NCBI GenBank assembly: GCA_021234155.1
Contig: JAJEKV010000143.1
Location: 885,358-949,357, forward strand
Origin: Isoetes taiwanensis
Taxonomy: Eukaryota > Streptophyta > Lycopodiopsida > Isoetales > Isoetaceae
Reading direction: 5' to 3'
Length of the DNA stretch: 64,000 nucleotides
Shown: piece by piece, positions 1 to 13,289 of the stretch
Layout of the letters: each line of letters begins with the position of its first letter
How positions within the stretch are numbered: position 1 is the stretch's first letter
Program-made: the position numbers and the translations under genes
Notes under the pieces: generated by a model
Databases searched by the model: none
What the model was told of the DNA's origin: nothing
Seen by the model: the letters and a program-made list of their open reading frames with translations, nothing else

Positions 1-3000
1 TTGGTAGCGTACTTCGTTCAGTTACGTATTGCTGATAATACAAATTCAAAAACCCTCATAGAAATTAAATTAATTGACCGAAACGAGATTGGCGTCGCTA
101 ACGTCTGCGCCCCGAACGCCCAATTCTGTGACATACCGATTCAGCCCAAAGTTGCCAATTTGTTGTTAACAAACTGTAGTGTTCTTGCTTTTTGCTTTAC
201 CTTAGAATTGCACTTCATGGTGGTTGTTGAACACCATGGCCGCCGGGTTGAGGTCTTCTCTCATCCAAGAAGAACCTTTTGTGCGAACCGAGGTATTCCC
301 TAGTCTATAAAAGGGCCTCATTTATTTTCTCCTTGAAGCGCTCTCCATCCCCTTTGGCGGTGCATACAAGTACTTGCCCATTCCCATCAACCATTTTCGC
401 CAACCATCTTTGCTCAATGGCGTATCAAGCTTTGTTAGATGGTACGATGTCAATCACATCGTGAATTCCACTGTGAACAAACCCTTTCATGTCTTTGATC
501 ACCTCTTCTTTGATCTTCATGCCACCTTAGAACTCCTTACTATCTTGCGACATCATTTGCCAACCATGATCAGCACAATCACCCGAGAGTTAACACCTGG
601 GAAAATGGGTTTCGCGCCAGACACTATTACCCAAACCATGGGTGAGGGGATCGAGGGCAGAATGTTCACAGGATGAGCAGTATGCCAGCCATGACTGTAA
701 GCATCATATGGAGGCATGGTATGTCTCAAACCAACAGCTTGTACTATTCTCTGGAGTACAGAGACAGTTAGCTCTTGGGCGGGGGCCGTCAGTTCAACCT
801 TTAGTTTAACTCTCGACACTTTCGGCGTGGCAGCAGAGATAACATCCGAGATCGAGACTACGACATCTGTTTGTGCAGCTCCATCACAAGCACCTATGTT
901 GCAGATTGGCTTGTGGGATTACAAGAGGAGGAGGGAAGACAGAAGTTGGGGAGATAAAGGGGAGCAAGAAGGATGGAGAGAAACAGCCTAGCTCAACCTT
1001 GTGAGAGAGAAAGCACTAGGCGGGACCGAACCCCGATGGGCTGAAGCCCTCCTGCAGTGATCATCGTGTGAGAGTACATATACCGACATCCTCAACAGCT
1101 ATCATTGGGAGGGCCTCAGGATAGATGAGCTCCTAAACCTTATGGCACAAAACGGGTATTGACCTAAATTAGACTACCTCCTACCAAGAATCCGCGAGGT
1201 AGCCCGGTGACACACTCTATCTGGGAAACTATCTTGGGACATCGGGCATATTAACGATTGGGTACATGTTTGTGTGAGACCCATCATCGAAGAAGAGTTT
1301 CCAAGAAGTAGAAACGGTTATACAAACCGGGAAGAGGCCCAAGCTCCAGCCGACCCGGTCGCTCCAGGGTATCTTGGCGATCATCTAGCGACATCAATTT
1401 GGAGAAACCTGTAACAACACTATGAAGATCTTACCGCCAATAGATGTTAGGCGGGCAACTCAAGAAATCACCGAAACCATGAGGGGCATGCGAGAATCAC
1501 TCGAGGTGACATATCTTCCGGCCTTAGTCTTCCACAAGGAGTTCATGTAAAGGGGTGTGAAGAATCCCGTGGCTCTTTCAGGCTTTGGACACCGCCTTGG
1601 AGGGACTAGATTTAGGATGGACAGCATGTAATTCTCTTCAAAAGATGCGTAGCCCTTCATGCCCTGGAGCCGCCAAGGGAGCCACCTCAGGATCGCGCGG
1701 TGTCGGTAGTGGCGGCGAGCTCGACACCTGGTGGCAAGAGCATTGGAGGAGGATCGGCGCAGAATCCCTGTGGCGAACATGGGGAAGGGCACAACATTCA
1801 GAAAATCAAGAACTTCTTCAAGCTGACATCGTTGATGGAAGGCCCCGGTTTTATTAATTAATCAAGTGTATTGTAACTCTTTTCGCTATTATCATGTAAC
1901 TTATGAAATGTATTTTGAAATGCTAATTAATGTCTTACCATGATCTTGACTTGTAAATGGAATTTTCATATAATTTCTTTTACGCCTAACATCAATTGTA
2001 GGAAGAATGATGTGTGTGGCAACCCAAATAACAAGTATTGATGATCAATCCTTGCAAAGCAAGGAACTCCGTCAGTCTTCAAGGCCAATGGCCGTCAACA
2101 TTATTAGTGGATCCCCAGAACCTATTCTGGACGGTCCGGGATGACAACGGAATATGACGCTCTGGCAATCAACGAGGGCTCGCCCGCATGAGAGGAACCG
2201 GATGCACCGCCTGATCCACCTGGCCACCCCATTGGATGAATGCCAAGAATATGCACACACCCTACCACCTCCAACCGCTACCTCGGCAAAGGCATGAGGA
2301 GGGTCCACGATGGAAGGGCCCGGGATAATGAGGGAATATGTGGAGACGGAAGGGAAAAGGAGAAGCGAAGATGCCAACTCACCTGGCTCAGCTCGCCAGA
2401 CCGCCCAGGGCAGTCATGGCAGTTCCTAGCTTCGAAGAGTGATCAAACCTCCCGCAGTAGAAACCCGGGGGAGCAGAAGAAGCGGATGACTATGTCGAAG
2501 AAGGTTGTGATTACTATGAGCAATGTGTGGAGAACAAGAAGTTGAGTCGGTTCTTAGGAAAAGGATAGGTGGTATATGGAAGCATGGCTTGGCAGAAATG
2601 GAAAAATTGTAACTCTTATAGCATGGACAAGAATATAGGGAAAGTGCAACAAGCAGTAAAGGCGGCTAGAATAAAGGTAAGAAAAGGCTATACTGGATCT
2701 AACAAGCTCAGATTCTGAATTAAAGACCAGTAAGCTTTCATAAACGTATAATACCAAAGATCCCCATACCTGTGGCGAATCAATGATTCTATAGGCTGAA
2801 CAGCGGTACATTGTGGTAGCAAAAGTATCTGAGAGAATTTATCGCGGCACCGAATCCCATGTCCGGAGATGTATCAGAAAGATAAGCGATTGACACCATG
2901 ACGAGCGACAATATCAAGAGGCTTGTAAGAACAATCAGCAAAGAGAGTCGATTAGCGAGAAGCCGAAGACAAAAGCTAAGTTTGGAGGAAACACCACCAA

Positions 3001-3639
3001 CTCAATGACGGTCGGCTTTCAAGGGTAGAGCTTGAGGCGATTACAAGGGTAATACCGAGTAAGCAATCAGCGACCTCGCCATCGAGAGGCGGCGGCATAA
3101 GGTCGAGATGCAAGACTAGCGGGAATGAAGTAAACCTGAAATGCATCGGTGTGCTGAAAGCGGTATCCTAAAACAGTCGACCCGAAGAAGAAACGAGTGT
3201 ATCAGAAAACTGTTGAGTGCTTCGGCCGGGACAGGACACATGATGCACCCATTACGTCATGCGAGGCGACTTTTAGAACTTATAGTTAGGATTCTCCAGC
3301 GGATGAAGGCAGCTTGACGGCGTGAGGAGCCGAGACTTCATAGATGGTGAGGTGTCATATATGTGCAAACATTGAGTGGGGTGATATTGAGGATCGACCA
3401 ACGGTCATTGCGGCCGATGGGATCATAGATAGTAATCCATATGTAGTCCCTCATAGACATTGGTGAAGTCTCCTATAATCAGCCTCTCCTGGGCTGGGTT
3501 GCCCTAATGAAGAATAAGGTATTGAAGTCCCTGCCAAAGGCAGGTTATGGCAAATCCACCAGCCATTCGACACACACTAAGGGGGAGGAGGATCACATCT
3601 AGACATAGACCTTAGTGGAAGCAAGGGTCGATGGGGAGC
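1..3639 (+). other. Unassigned sequence, probably 5' part of the decayed Gypsy element
   Basis: No convincing gene is visible. Open frames are short and overlap on both strands. A TATA-like tataaaagg lies at about 306. Downstream, from about 3640, the end of a Ty3/Gypsy protease is readable, so gag and the 5' leader of that element would be expected here, but I could not see a CCHC zinc knuckle or a PBS. A 5' LTR matching 7573-9214 was not recognised, so the left boundary of the element is unknown and may lie outside the window. Confidence 0.3.
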
Positions 3640-6600
3640 GAAGTCATGGAAATTGGAAGGTGTATGACCTTATAAGAGGCATGGAATTCTTGAAGCCAGC
3701 CAAACCATGATTGATTGTGACAAATCCAAGTCGCCATGACGGCAACATGACGGCACCAAATTCATAGTGAAAGGTAAGAAGGCAGCTCCTTCCATGCAAG
3801 TATTTCTTTGAAGCAATCCTAAGGAAAAGTAGCAAAATAAGGTGGATTATATTTTGAGGTTAGTGGCAATTGGGCAATAGCGAGGGGTGGAAGCGATCAA
3901 AAGGAAATCGATTGCCCAGCCGTGCCAGGTTCATCTGAGAATTTGGGATGTATTCTATTGAACCGTGCACTACCAATCTTATAGGTGTAGAATGTGAAAT
4001 CACGTAGCTCGGATGCCTAAGCCTGACCAAAGGCACCCATGGATGAGCACCCAGAATTGATAGAACTCAAGAAGCAGCTCCGAAATTGTTTGAGCTTTCT
4101 TGTTTATTAGAGCAAAGTGTGTGTCTCCTTTTGGAGCACCTATACTTTGTGAAGAAGAAAGATGGGGAGCTTCAAGAATGTTATTATTGCATAGACCATC
4201 GCCCGACTCAACAAGCGACGATAAAGAACAAGTATGCATTGCCAAGGGCGATGATTTGATGGACCAGCTCCAAGGAGCAAGGGCATTCTAAAAATTGACT
4301 TAAGGTCAGGGTACCCACTGATAAGAATAAAGGAAGAGGGATATCCATAAGACCGCCTTTACCAGAACCCTGCATGGTCACTTCTTGAATTCACGCGAAT
4401 GCCCTTTGGGTTGCCTAACGCCCAAAGAACTTTTATCGACTCATGAACGACGCCTTCCTTGTGGAATTTCTAGATGAGTTTGTCATTGTTTTCTTCGAAT
4501 TTACATTCTAGTCTGACCAAAGAAGTCCATTCAAGATCATGATCAAAGATTTGAGAAGGGTCTTGAAAAGTTGAGACGGGTATCGCTTGTATGGCAACTC
4601 TCAAATGCCACTTTGCTACCCAAAGAAAGTGGAGTACTTGGAGCCATGTAATATATGGGCTTTTAAGGGGATTTCCCTGACTCGCAAAGATTGAAGCGAT
4701 GGTCGATTGTAGCTCAGAATGTAGCGATGGGACTTTCTTGGGTTAGCGGGATATTGAAAGGTTCGTGAAGGACTTTTGCTAAATGGCGTCCCAACGGCGG
4801 ACCTCACACTAGAAGCGTTAAGATTGAAAAGATTGGAAACACATTGTAGAAAGTCCGGTTTCTTGAAGCTCAAGGGAGAATATGCTCATGACTCCAGTGC
4901 AAAGTCCTTGGGACCCAAATAAAGATAAGCTTGTGGCTCACAGTTCTGCAAACAAGATAACAGAGGCAGTCTTGATGCAAGAAAGAAAGGTGGTAGCCTA
5001 TGTTTCGAAGAGATGAGCGGCGCCGAACAACTGCAATAGCCAGCGTCAGGGAGCTCTAGCCATTGTCCGAGGAACACTAAGAGTTGGAGGCATTACTGGG
5101 AAGGAAGTTTCAGTTAGATGCGATCACCGTGAGCCTCCCGCACTCAACCCAAGGCAAAGGAGGTGGATGGAATTCCTTGAAGAATATGATTTTGATATAG
5201 TATATAAGCCCCAAGTAGCTTAATGTTGTGGCAGATGCTCTCTCAGGAGACCGCTTTTGAGACAAGAAATGCATTGTATCTCCCACTCTTTGAAAGTGAG
5301 TTTGGTAAGAAGATTGAGGAGACCCCCGCCATTGATGAAGACTTCAGGAGTATGGGAAAGCCTTTCTAGAGAGGCCAGAAACCATAAGGAACCAGGAGGT
5401 TTTCAAGTTATAAGAAGGAAGGCAACCTGTTGTCATAAGCATAAGTTGTGTGTGCCCGGAATCATCGTGGTAAGGAAGCTAATTCTTCATGATACACACA
5501 ACAATAATAAAGGCATGGGTTTATGAAGACCTACTTCAAGATTCGGTAGTTATTTCTGCCGGGGATGAAGAAACAGATAGCCGTATATCTGGAATGCCAC
5601 CAGGCCGCCAGACCAAAGCGTAGCAACCAATCTGTGTGCTCTTTAGAGCCATTGGCTGTGCCAAATGCCAAGCGTGGCGGTCAAGTAAGTATGATTTTAA
5701 TCTGACCTCTCAGAACTCCTCTCGGCGCGGGATGCATCGATGGTTGTCGAGACAAGTTATCTAAGATGGCACATTTTGTGCCCGCGAACTACTTGACACC
5801 GCATTAGATAATCGCCAAGCCATTTGTAAAGGGAGATTTTTAGACCCATGGCATGCCCGAGATAATTTCAGATAGGGATTCCAAATTTATGAGTGCCTTT
5901 GGCAAGACCTTTTAGCATCTATCCGCACGGTTTCCATGAGTACGCGATATCATCCCCAAAACATGGTCGTACGGAGAGGACGAACCGCATCATCAAGATA
6001 TGCTCAAGCTTGTGTGGAATAAGCAGTCCAAGGGATGATACATCCATTTGCGGAGTTCGGCCACAATACATACAAGCGTGAGTCATCTCAGATGTCTCCT
6101 TTCATGGTAAATGCGGTACCAAGCTTAACCCCTGATACTTGGCACAACTCGCGTCAAGCAGGGGAAGTATCCCAGCAAAATGCTAGGAGATATCGAGCCG
6201 TGTGGAAGAAGTAAGGGGTTACCTCCTAGCAACAAGAAAGTCTAAGAAAAGAGTGTGGCCGACAAACTACGGGGACCGTAAGAGTTCGAGGTGGCGATGG
6301 CGTGTGGTTGAAGATCAAGGTTAAGCAAGCTAAGCCCGGATTGGGAGTTAGAAGTTGGCCCCTAGTGGGCTGGTCCATTTAAGATTTTGAGAGAGTGGGT
6401 TCCCAAGCCTACAAGTTGGATCTTCCTACCATCTTAAGGTTCACAAGGTTTTCCACGTAAGTTTATTAAAAGGCACAATCTAACCCAGGAGTTTTGGATG
6501 CTCAACTTTGTTGGAAATGACTGGAAGAGCAAGTGGAATTGTGCCTCGAAAGTTACTTCTTGATAAGTCATTCAAGAAGACTGGAGGTCCTGGTTCTCCA

Positions 6601-6713
6601 CTTTTTACGGTTAAGTGGAAGCACTTGCGAGTGGAAGACGAACTGTATTGAAGCAAAGATTTGGAGAAGCAACAATTTGAGTTTATGAAAGAGTTTGATG
6701 GGCTGTCTGCCCC
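3640..6713 (+). pseudogene. Decayed Ty3/Gypsy chromovirus pol (protease end, RT, RNase H, integrase, chromodomain)
   Basis: The polyprotein is readable only by hopping frames. About 3650-3830 resembles the region after the protease (GMEFLKPAKP, then VKGKKAAPSMQV). At 4040-4560 lie RT pieces: ELIELKKQL, VSPFGAPI, DDLMDQLQGA and KIDLRSGYPL. RNase H ends at 5150-5250 with PRQRRWMEFLEEYDFDIVY and VVADALS. Integrase at 5540-6110 shows CHQAARPK, KMAHFVPANYL and TERTNRI. The integrase C-terminus near 6370-6470 (YKLDLPTILK, KVFHVSLLK) is followed by a chromodomain at 6605-6705 (VKWKHLRVED, then KDLEK). This order marks a chromovirus-type Ty3/Gypsy element. Frameshifts and stops are many, and some may be assembly error. 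It is not autonomous as sequenced. Confidence 0.85.
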
Positions 6714-7562
6714 CGGACTTAATTAAAACCAAACTTCCGTGAGGTTAGCTTAGTATGCTTCTTGGATTAGTACCTCTAGCCTGGCGGTGTATTCTAGTTG
6801 GTGGAATACATATGCGAGATCTTGAACATGTGTGGGCGATGACGGGATAAGCCTTTAAAGTTCCCCTGGGCAACATGCACCAAAATGCGCATGACCACAC
6901 TGGGCCCATGCGAGAGAAGTAGAAGAAAGGTATTGCAGCGATGGCGATGGGACATCGGTCGGATGCTCCTGGCGCCAATGCATGAACTTACACACACCAC
7001 GGCCGTGGGGGTCATGGTGGCTAAAGTGATCGTATGCGCGATGATGGGATGGGTAGACGCCCTAGCTTAAAACCCTTGGGGGCATGATGCACTAGGGGTT
7101 TTCGGCAAGACCGGGTAGCCAGGTACAAGGTAGCACTTGATCATGCAATGATGGGATCATCTTAAATGGTCCTTAAGCTCAACCGGAAGGGCATGATCGA
7201 GTGCAAGGTATTGGTAGGGGGTGGTCCCCAAAACCACAATTTTATTAATTAGACTCTGCGAATGTGCTCCATTATGCGGGCAAGTGAGAAGGGACTATCG
7301 AGGGTGGGGCGACATTTAGAAGATGGGGAGAACCATAATTTAGATTATGAACCCCAATAACCTTATAATAATGTTTTGAATTAGTGCAAGAAGTAACCTA
7401 TTAAGGCTATATAATTGTGTATAAGTACAAATATAGCCTAAATTTTGACGTTTAACCTGTTAATAGGAAGTTGATCGTTTAAAAATCACTGTATGCTCTT
7501 TTGCATTGTTTTGCGGATCAAGTAGGCTTGTCACCTTAGCGCAATGCCGAAGCGATTGTCCT

Positions 7563-7572
7563 AAGGGGAGAA
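7563..7572 (+). other. Polypurine tract of Gypsy element 1
   Basis: The purine run AAGGGGAGAA sits immediately upstream of TGTGACG, which opens the 3' LTR. The second Gypsy copy has the equivalent AAGGTGGGGAGAA directly before its own TGTGACG. Confidence 0.75.
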
Positions 7573-9214
7573 TGTGACGTTCGTGGGAATATACGCTATG
7601 AATAATTATATTCCTGGACCCAAACCATGCTCCTAAGTCTACCTAGAAGTAGCCTTGTATGCCTTAGAAGTGGCAGGGGTGCACATCTAAGTTAATTACT
7701 TAACTTAGATAACCTTGTGATAAGAACCCATCCCCATGGCCTTATCCTATTGGGGCAACCGCCACACTACTTAACCCTATGGTGCCACATGGCATCCCTA
7801 TGTGGACCCACATCTATATTAGCTCTAACCCCAACCTAAACCTCTTTTTCCCTGACCCCAGCACCCCACTCTCATCTAAGTGCCGAAACCCAAGTTTAGA
7901 AAGCACGTTAAATCCTTAGCCACTGGAGCAGACAGCCCAAGGTGTGTATGATGGTTGAGGGAGCAAGTCTTGAACCTGCGTCAAGGAGCATGGAGGCGCC
8001 CGGGATGGGAGGGAAGCCTGGGAGGAGGTAGGTTGGGTAGAGTTCATATTGTTCATCTGGAAGTTAGTCCTCGGGGATGGGTTAGTATTTTGTGTCTAGG
8101 TAGAGCCACCCTAGATCCTTTGTTGAACATCTTGAACCCTAATCAAAGGAACCCTAACTGTGGTTAGATATGTATGATTAGGTTAAGATGTTCATAAGGA
8201 TATTGATCATGATGGGATGATTATGTGATGATGGTTGATCATGTTTGTTCCTCTTGTTGGGAAGGGGGTGAGGCCTAGGGCCATATGTAGTATGCTCCTA
8301 GTGTAGATCCTTAGTTCCTATTAGATGCGGCTGCATAGGAACCCACCGACTATGGAAGCTATGATGTGACTCCGGCAGACCACACAACGGGCTAGAGGCA
8401 AGATGGAGGGTGGATCCCTGCCCAGGAGTGGGGGCCGGGGGATCCCCACAGGCCCCTAGGCTTATGGTGGGTCACTTCATGTGGGCGAGCATGGGTGGAG
8501 CACCTTCAGGGCAATGGTGTCGCTTCCTCTCAAAAGAGTTGCAGAAGTGTCTCGCTTGGCTCTTGTTTGGGGGTTCGATCGGCACGCAATCGGTGTGTCG
8601 TCCACGATTCTCTAGCCGCCGTGGAGCCTCTAGACCCCTGAGGGGAGATGCAACCCTTCCCTGCCTCCACGGACCCCAGGGGAGATGCAACCTGGAGTAG
8701 TCCCCGGGGTGATGCCATGGGGACCGTGTCCGAAGGTTAGAGTCATGCCCGAGCTTGATCTAGCCTGTTGCAAAGTATGCAGGGAGGGGGCGGATGGAGG
8801 GGTCAACCCTAGCCATTGTCTTATGCCAGCCCGCCATTGTTATGGACTTCTGTCTGCTCTATCTTGAGGCCTATCCAATTCGGTCGACTTCCTTTACGTG
8901 TCGGGCCACAGGTGGGACCTCTCATGTTTTATGGCATATATGATTATGTTCTTTGCATCTATGGATATCGTGATTGAGCTGCCCCCCGGTAGCATATTGT
9001 ATTGTATTGCTAGTTACGGCGTGTTTGTGCTTCCGGCCGATAGGGAGCCCATAGGGAAGGGCGAAGACACCTTCACCTTCTGTCCTTCCGGGCTACGGAG
9101 CTACAGTGGGGGATAGACTGAGGGGTCTGTCGCGGTTGTTGAGCGGACGAAGAATTTCACCCGAGTGTATACGGTCCGGTAGCCGATATATTTAGCAGAG
9201 GGGCGTCCACGACA
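7573..9214 (+). repeat. 3' LTR of Gypsy element 1
   Basis: It starts TGTGACGTTCG right after the polypurine tract and ends near GGGGCGTCCACGACA, giving about 1.64 kb. It is homologous to the LTR at 57505-59070: both carry a block with GGGGCGGATGGAG, a TCTTATGCCAGCCC word and a TTCTGTCTGC word in the same order, and both end soon after a GTATACGG motif. The exact right end is inferred from that comparison. The small open frames inside it are not genes. Confidence 0.7.
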
Positions 9215-9800
9215 TTTTTGGGTCAAGACTTGATACGACATTCTCATTATTTCCCTCACTTTGGACACTTTGTAAATGTTTCACTTAAGTTATAAAGGTT
9301 CTACATAGTTTGGTGTGGTGGGGAGTGTTAGCCCTTGGCTAAACATATATGAGTGGGTATAGGCCACATGTATTTATCATTGGACCACTTGATCTAGGGC
9401 CCCATTTAGCCCACATATATGGTAGGTGGCATATACCACATGTATTTGTCATGTTGGACCCCAATCCCATGGCCCAGTTGCCTAGATCCGGTGGATGGTG
9501 AGATATCGCTTAGGGGTTAGAGTTTGCTCTACTATTTAGAGAGAGCATTTCCTCTCATTGTTTGTGGTTTTGCTCACATTTTGGAGCACCTCCTTTTGGA
9601 CATCAATATCAATATGATTCTGTTTTGTTCATTCTTTCTTTTGTTCTTGTTCTTGAGTTTCTTCCCATCTTCTTTGTTGATCCACGAGCATTTGTGGCAG
9701 CCTTGTGGCATCCTGATCATGGGTACGGCCGCAAAGGTGATGCCAGAACTAAACATCAACATATTTATGTAAAGAAAGTATAATTCCATGGTGAAGAAAG
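9215..9800. other. Intergenic AT-rich spacer
   Basis: No gene recognised. It holds two diverged copies of a phrase built on CCACATGTATTTRTCAT (about 9366 and 9437). A hydrophobic open frame at 9524-9772 has low-complexity composition and no recognisable domain. Confidence 0.4.
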
Positions 9801-9825
9801 TGCAAGTGCACCCGCGAGGTCTTTT

Positions 9826-11928
9826 ATGGACCTGGTGAGAGAATTGCCAGCCAACATAATGATGACTCAACCGCCAACAGCTCACGGGTGTGGTTTTGCA
9901 ACAAGAGAGAGGGTGAAGAATGGTATAAACATGACGCTTGATCTGGAACCATGTCGAAGTGTGGGCATAAAGTCTTCCTATGTCCAAGAGAAAGAGAATC
10001 ATGAGTTCTTGCTTGAATGGAAGACGTTTGAAAAGGTAATACTCTCTTTATTGCTTCTTTGAAGCATCTTGACATGTCTTATATCATCCGCTAAATACGG
10101 ATTTTGTGCTTTCATCATCGCTAATCTTTTTAATATATGCTTTCGCACCTTGTTCTGATTCCAGTGGAGACGGAAGCCGGGTGGAGTTGCAGACCTGCGT
10201 TACCAAGGAAGTGCCGGTGGCAAAGAGAAAGAAAAAGTTCCAATGCCACCAAGAAGGGAAACAAAAGTAAGAAATCAAGGTAGGCTGGTGGGACCTGAAC
10301 TGAAAGTCAAAGACAAGTTGGGAAGAAGGGAAACAAAAGTAAGAAATCCAAGGTTTGGTGGGACCACGACGCCGCAACATAAGATGAGATCTCAAATGGC
10401 AAGGGGAAAAAAAAAGGACCAAAGCCGGTCCTTAGATTGTCTTACAAGAGAACCAGTAGTGAAGGATTTCATTTTCATATCGTTTTCCACATTGAAGATA
10501 TTCGGTGCCACACAATTACAGGGCTAGATGGCGTAGCCATGCAATTCAGGAGTTACGGACAATATCCAAGACGGCACCATTGTTTACGAATTGGTTTTGC
10601 GTAGAATTACATAAAAAATACAAAGGGAGGTTCAAAGCCGACATTGGCACAATGACCGTATAACAATTCGTCCACATCACGATATAGGATGGACAACAGC
10701 TCTGGATAAAAAGCTATTGAAGGAAACCCATTTTACTTGAGTGATGACAAGATCCATGACACTCTTTTGTGTCTGACTGTCTTAGAAAGCACAATTCATG
10801 GCTAGTATCAAATGGTGTAGAATTCTCCGGGCATATAGTTTGGTCAGGATGGTTGTTCTAGCCAATTCAAATCTGCCCGACCATTCTATTTCCTACCAAT
10901 ATATCACCCGCAGCTAGGGAAAGAAATAATATGGAATTTCTTTGGGACAGCCCCATGGTAAAGGGAGCCGCGATGGGCAAGGGCGAGTCCTTAAAGGGGC
11001 ATTCACTAGAGAGCAGCTCAAGTATGATGGAGTGAATTTAGGTGTCTTTGATGCACGTGGAATTCGGCATACGCATGGAATGAAGGTGCCGAACCAGGGG
11101 ACATCAAGAGGTAATATGCTTTCATCTGCATTCATCCGCTTTTGGCGTGCTTTTCATCTGGCTTTACAAAGTGCTTTCATCTGCTTTTATCTGGCGTGTA
11201 TTCTTCTTGCTATTGTGCCTCTCTTGTATGTGAACTACAATACTTGTTGCCCACGGCTTTTTGCGCACCACAGTTCATTGGAAAGGATGATGTTGATAGG
11301 ACGACCGGACCGACTTTTGTGCGTGGTAGAAGGGACCAAGATTATACGGACATCGGGGACATACTTGGCCAAATCAAAGCACAAGGGTGGCTCATAGAGG
11401 TTTAAGTTGTTTACGTGGGTAGCTGTTTGAAAGGAAACTGGTCATCTTGTGTGAACAAGCGGAGGTTAAAGAATTGGAAATATGTTACTCTAAAGCGGAA
11501 AAAGTCCAATGGTGAAGGTACTGAAGAGGCAATCGATGAGGCATTTTTTGAAGGTGATGGAGAATGGCTTGATGGAGACATAGAGGAAGGTGATAACTTT
11601 TGTTTATTTGTAGCCGAGGAGGGAAATCGGGAGAATGCGATTTCTATGTGGTGAAATGTGTTAAGCCGAGGCATATCCTTTGACGTAATGTCAAGGATAG
11701 TTTTGAGTCGAACCTTCAATGTCGATGAACATGTGTTGGCTGGTTTGTACTATGTTGTCCAGCCCGATGGTACTTGGGAGCTACTTGAAGACAAAGGCAC
11801 GACCTTCGGTCAAGTCATCACGTATCGATATCAAGTTTGAGATGAATCGATTCACGGCACCAACAGATTTTCCCTTTGATGAGGCTACTCACCAGATGAT
11901 CATTGACAGTCTGTCATATGAAGGTTGA
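9826..11928 (+). pseudogene. Transposase-like protein of element 1 (ISDD / WSDGC / HGKG family)
   Basis: The core reads across frameshifts in 10.7-11.1 kb: YLSDDKIHDT (10734-10763), WSDGCSSQFKSARPFYFL (from 10841), WNFFGTA (from 10932) and HGKGSRDGQG, which continues into the open frame 10942-11135. Further pieces lie at 11277-11400, 11415-11654 (acidic) and 11658-11840 (HVLAGLYYVVQPDGTWELLED). The spaced acidic motifs look like a DDE-type catalytic core, and I recall similar SDG..QYK and FF..SHGKG..DG motifs in unnamed transposase-like proteins of animals. The copy at 41.6-44.8 kb is related. The upstream piece at 9826-10035 ends at a possible splice donor. Superfamily is not assigned. Confidence 0.65.
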
Positions 11929-12196
11929 ATATGCTTTGATCTAGTTGTTTTATCATTTTGACAGGTCTGTAGTTACTTGTGTACTTGCCTCAAATTTTGA
12001 TCATTATATTGGACTGCTGTATTGGAGTATTTTAGTATTGGAAACAATGCTTGTAGTATTGGAGAGTAAGCTTGATATATATTACAGAAAATTGTACACT
12101 CAAGATTAGAGACATCTTACAAGATCACTCAATACTCAAGATAACACAAAGTAATCATGCATATATATTACAAAAAAGTAGTATACAATGGTTACT

Positions 12197-12790
12197 TCAT
12201 GAGTCACCGAAGTCTTCAAAGTCTTCATGCTCATCGCCAGGAAGGGTGCCCAGCAGCTGCCTTTGTACTTCAAGAGGAGCATTGAGGATATAGTAGGCCG
12301 AGACAAGGTAGTTGTTGAGACAAGAATCCAATCCCAGCGCAAACCAACCATGCATCAGTGAAATCAATTTGTGAGATCGTTTCCTCGTCTTTGTATGAGA
12401 AGACAAGTATTCCAAAGCCGGACACAAAAACTTCTCCAAAAAATTGTCCTCTTCTTGCCCCTTGAAAGGCATAGCGAGGCGGTTGTGTGTCGGCGGGGTT
12501 TAGAAACCCTTTGTGTAGGCTGTCATCAACCAAGAAAAAATCATACCATGATATTGAGGAAAAATCCTCAAGTACAACCTTCAACTCCTTGAAAAAAAAG
12601 TTGCTTTTCTCTTTGGTTGGATGCTTTCATGCATAGCAATGCTCTTGACCATATATCTTCAAAATTTGGTCTGCAAATCGGGGAACAATGCATCCACCAT
12701 ATCCCTTGTATTCGAGTAAAAGCACTCCAAATCCACAACATCAAACCTGCGATTGCCCTCCACAAACTCATGATACCACAGTGCGCAAAT
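12197..12790 (-). pseudogene. Unrecognised coding-like exons downstream of the element 1 partner ORF
   Basis: Three overlapping minus frames look protein-like and appear to be one product split by frameshifts: a piece at 12790-12600 containing RFDVVDLECFYSN, then 12584-12270 with WYDFFLVDDSLHKGF and RYAFQGARRGQFF, then 12330-12197 ending LPGDEHEDFEDFGDS before a stop. Composition is globular with an acidic tail. They lie after the zinc-finger module on the same strand, so they may be its C-terminal half, but I see no Ulp1 motif like that in element 2. Function unknown. Confidence 0.4.
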
Positions 12791-13289
12791 GAGGTACTTA
12801 CTTGCGGTTTCTTTTAAACATGGTTGGTTTGTGGTGGATGCAAGATTTTCCCGTTCATTAAGCCTCTGTTGTATGCGTACCGATTACACCATTTATGTCA
12901 AGCACCATGCACTTCCGTCACTGGTATCCATCCTCGACGTTTGCAACCACCGCCGATGTCTGCTGCCTTCGTGCTTTGTCCGTCTTTGGACTCTGGCGGG
13001 AAGTGCTATCCCATCGTCTTTGGTCATTCTTTGCATTTCTTTGGACTCTGGTTTATCTTTGCTACCGATGATGGAGAGTCCGATAGCCATAGTTATATAC
13101 ATCCTTATCTGTATCTCCTTGTCCCCAATGTATGGGTGTTTCACGGCTATCGATAACCCTTACCAAGTGGTGGCTTAGGGGACTAGGTGGCTTGTCAACC
13201 ACACCCACGAAACTACTTTCCTTGGTCTCTGCCAAAATCAAAAGTGGTGCTACAATTACCAACCGAAACTTGCGTAACATTATGCCAAG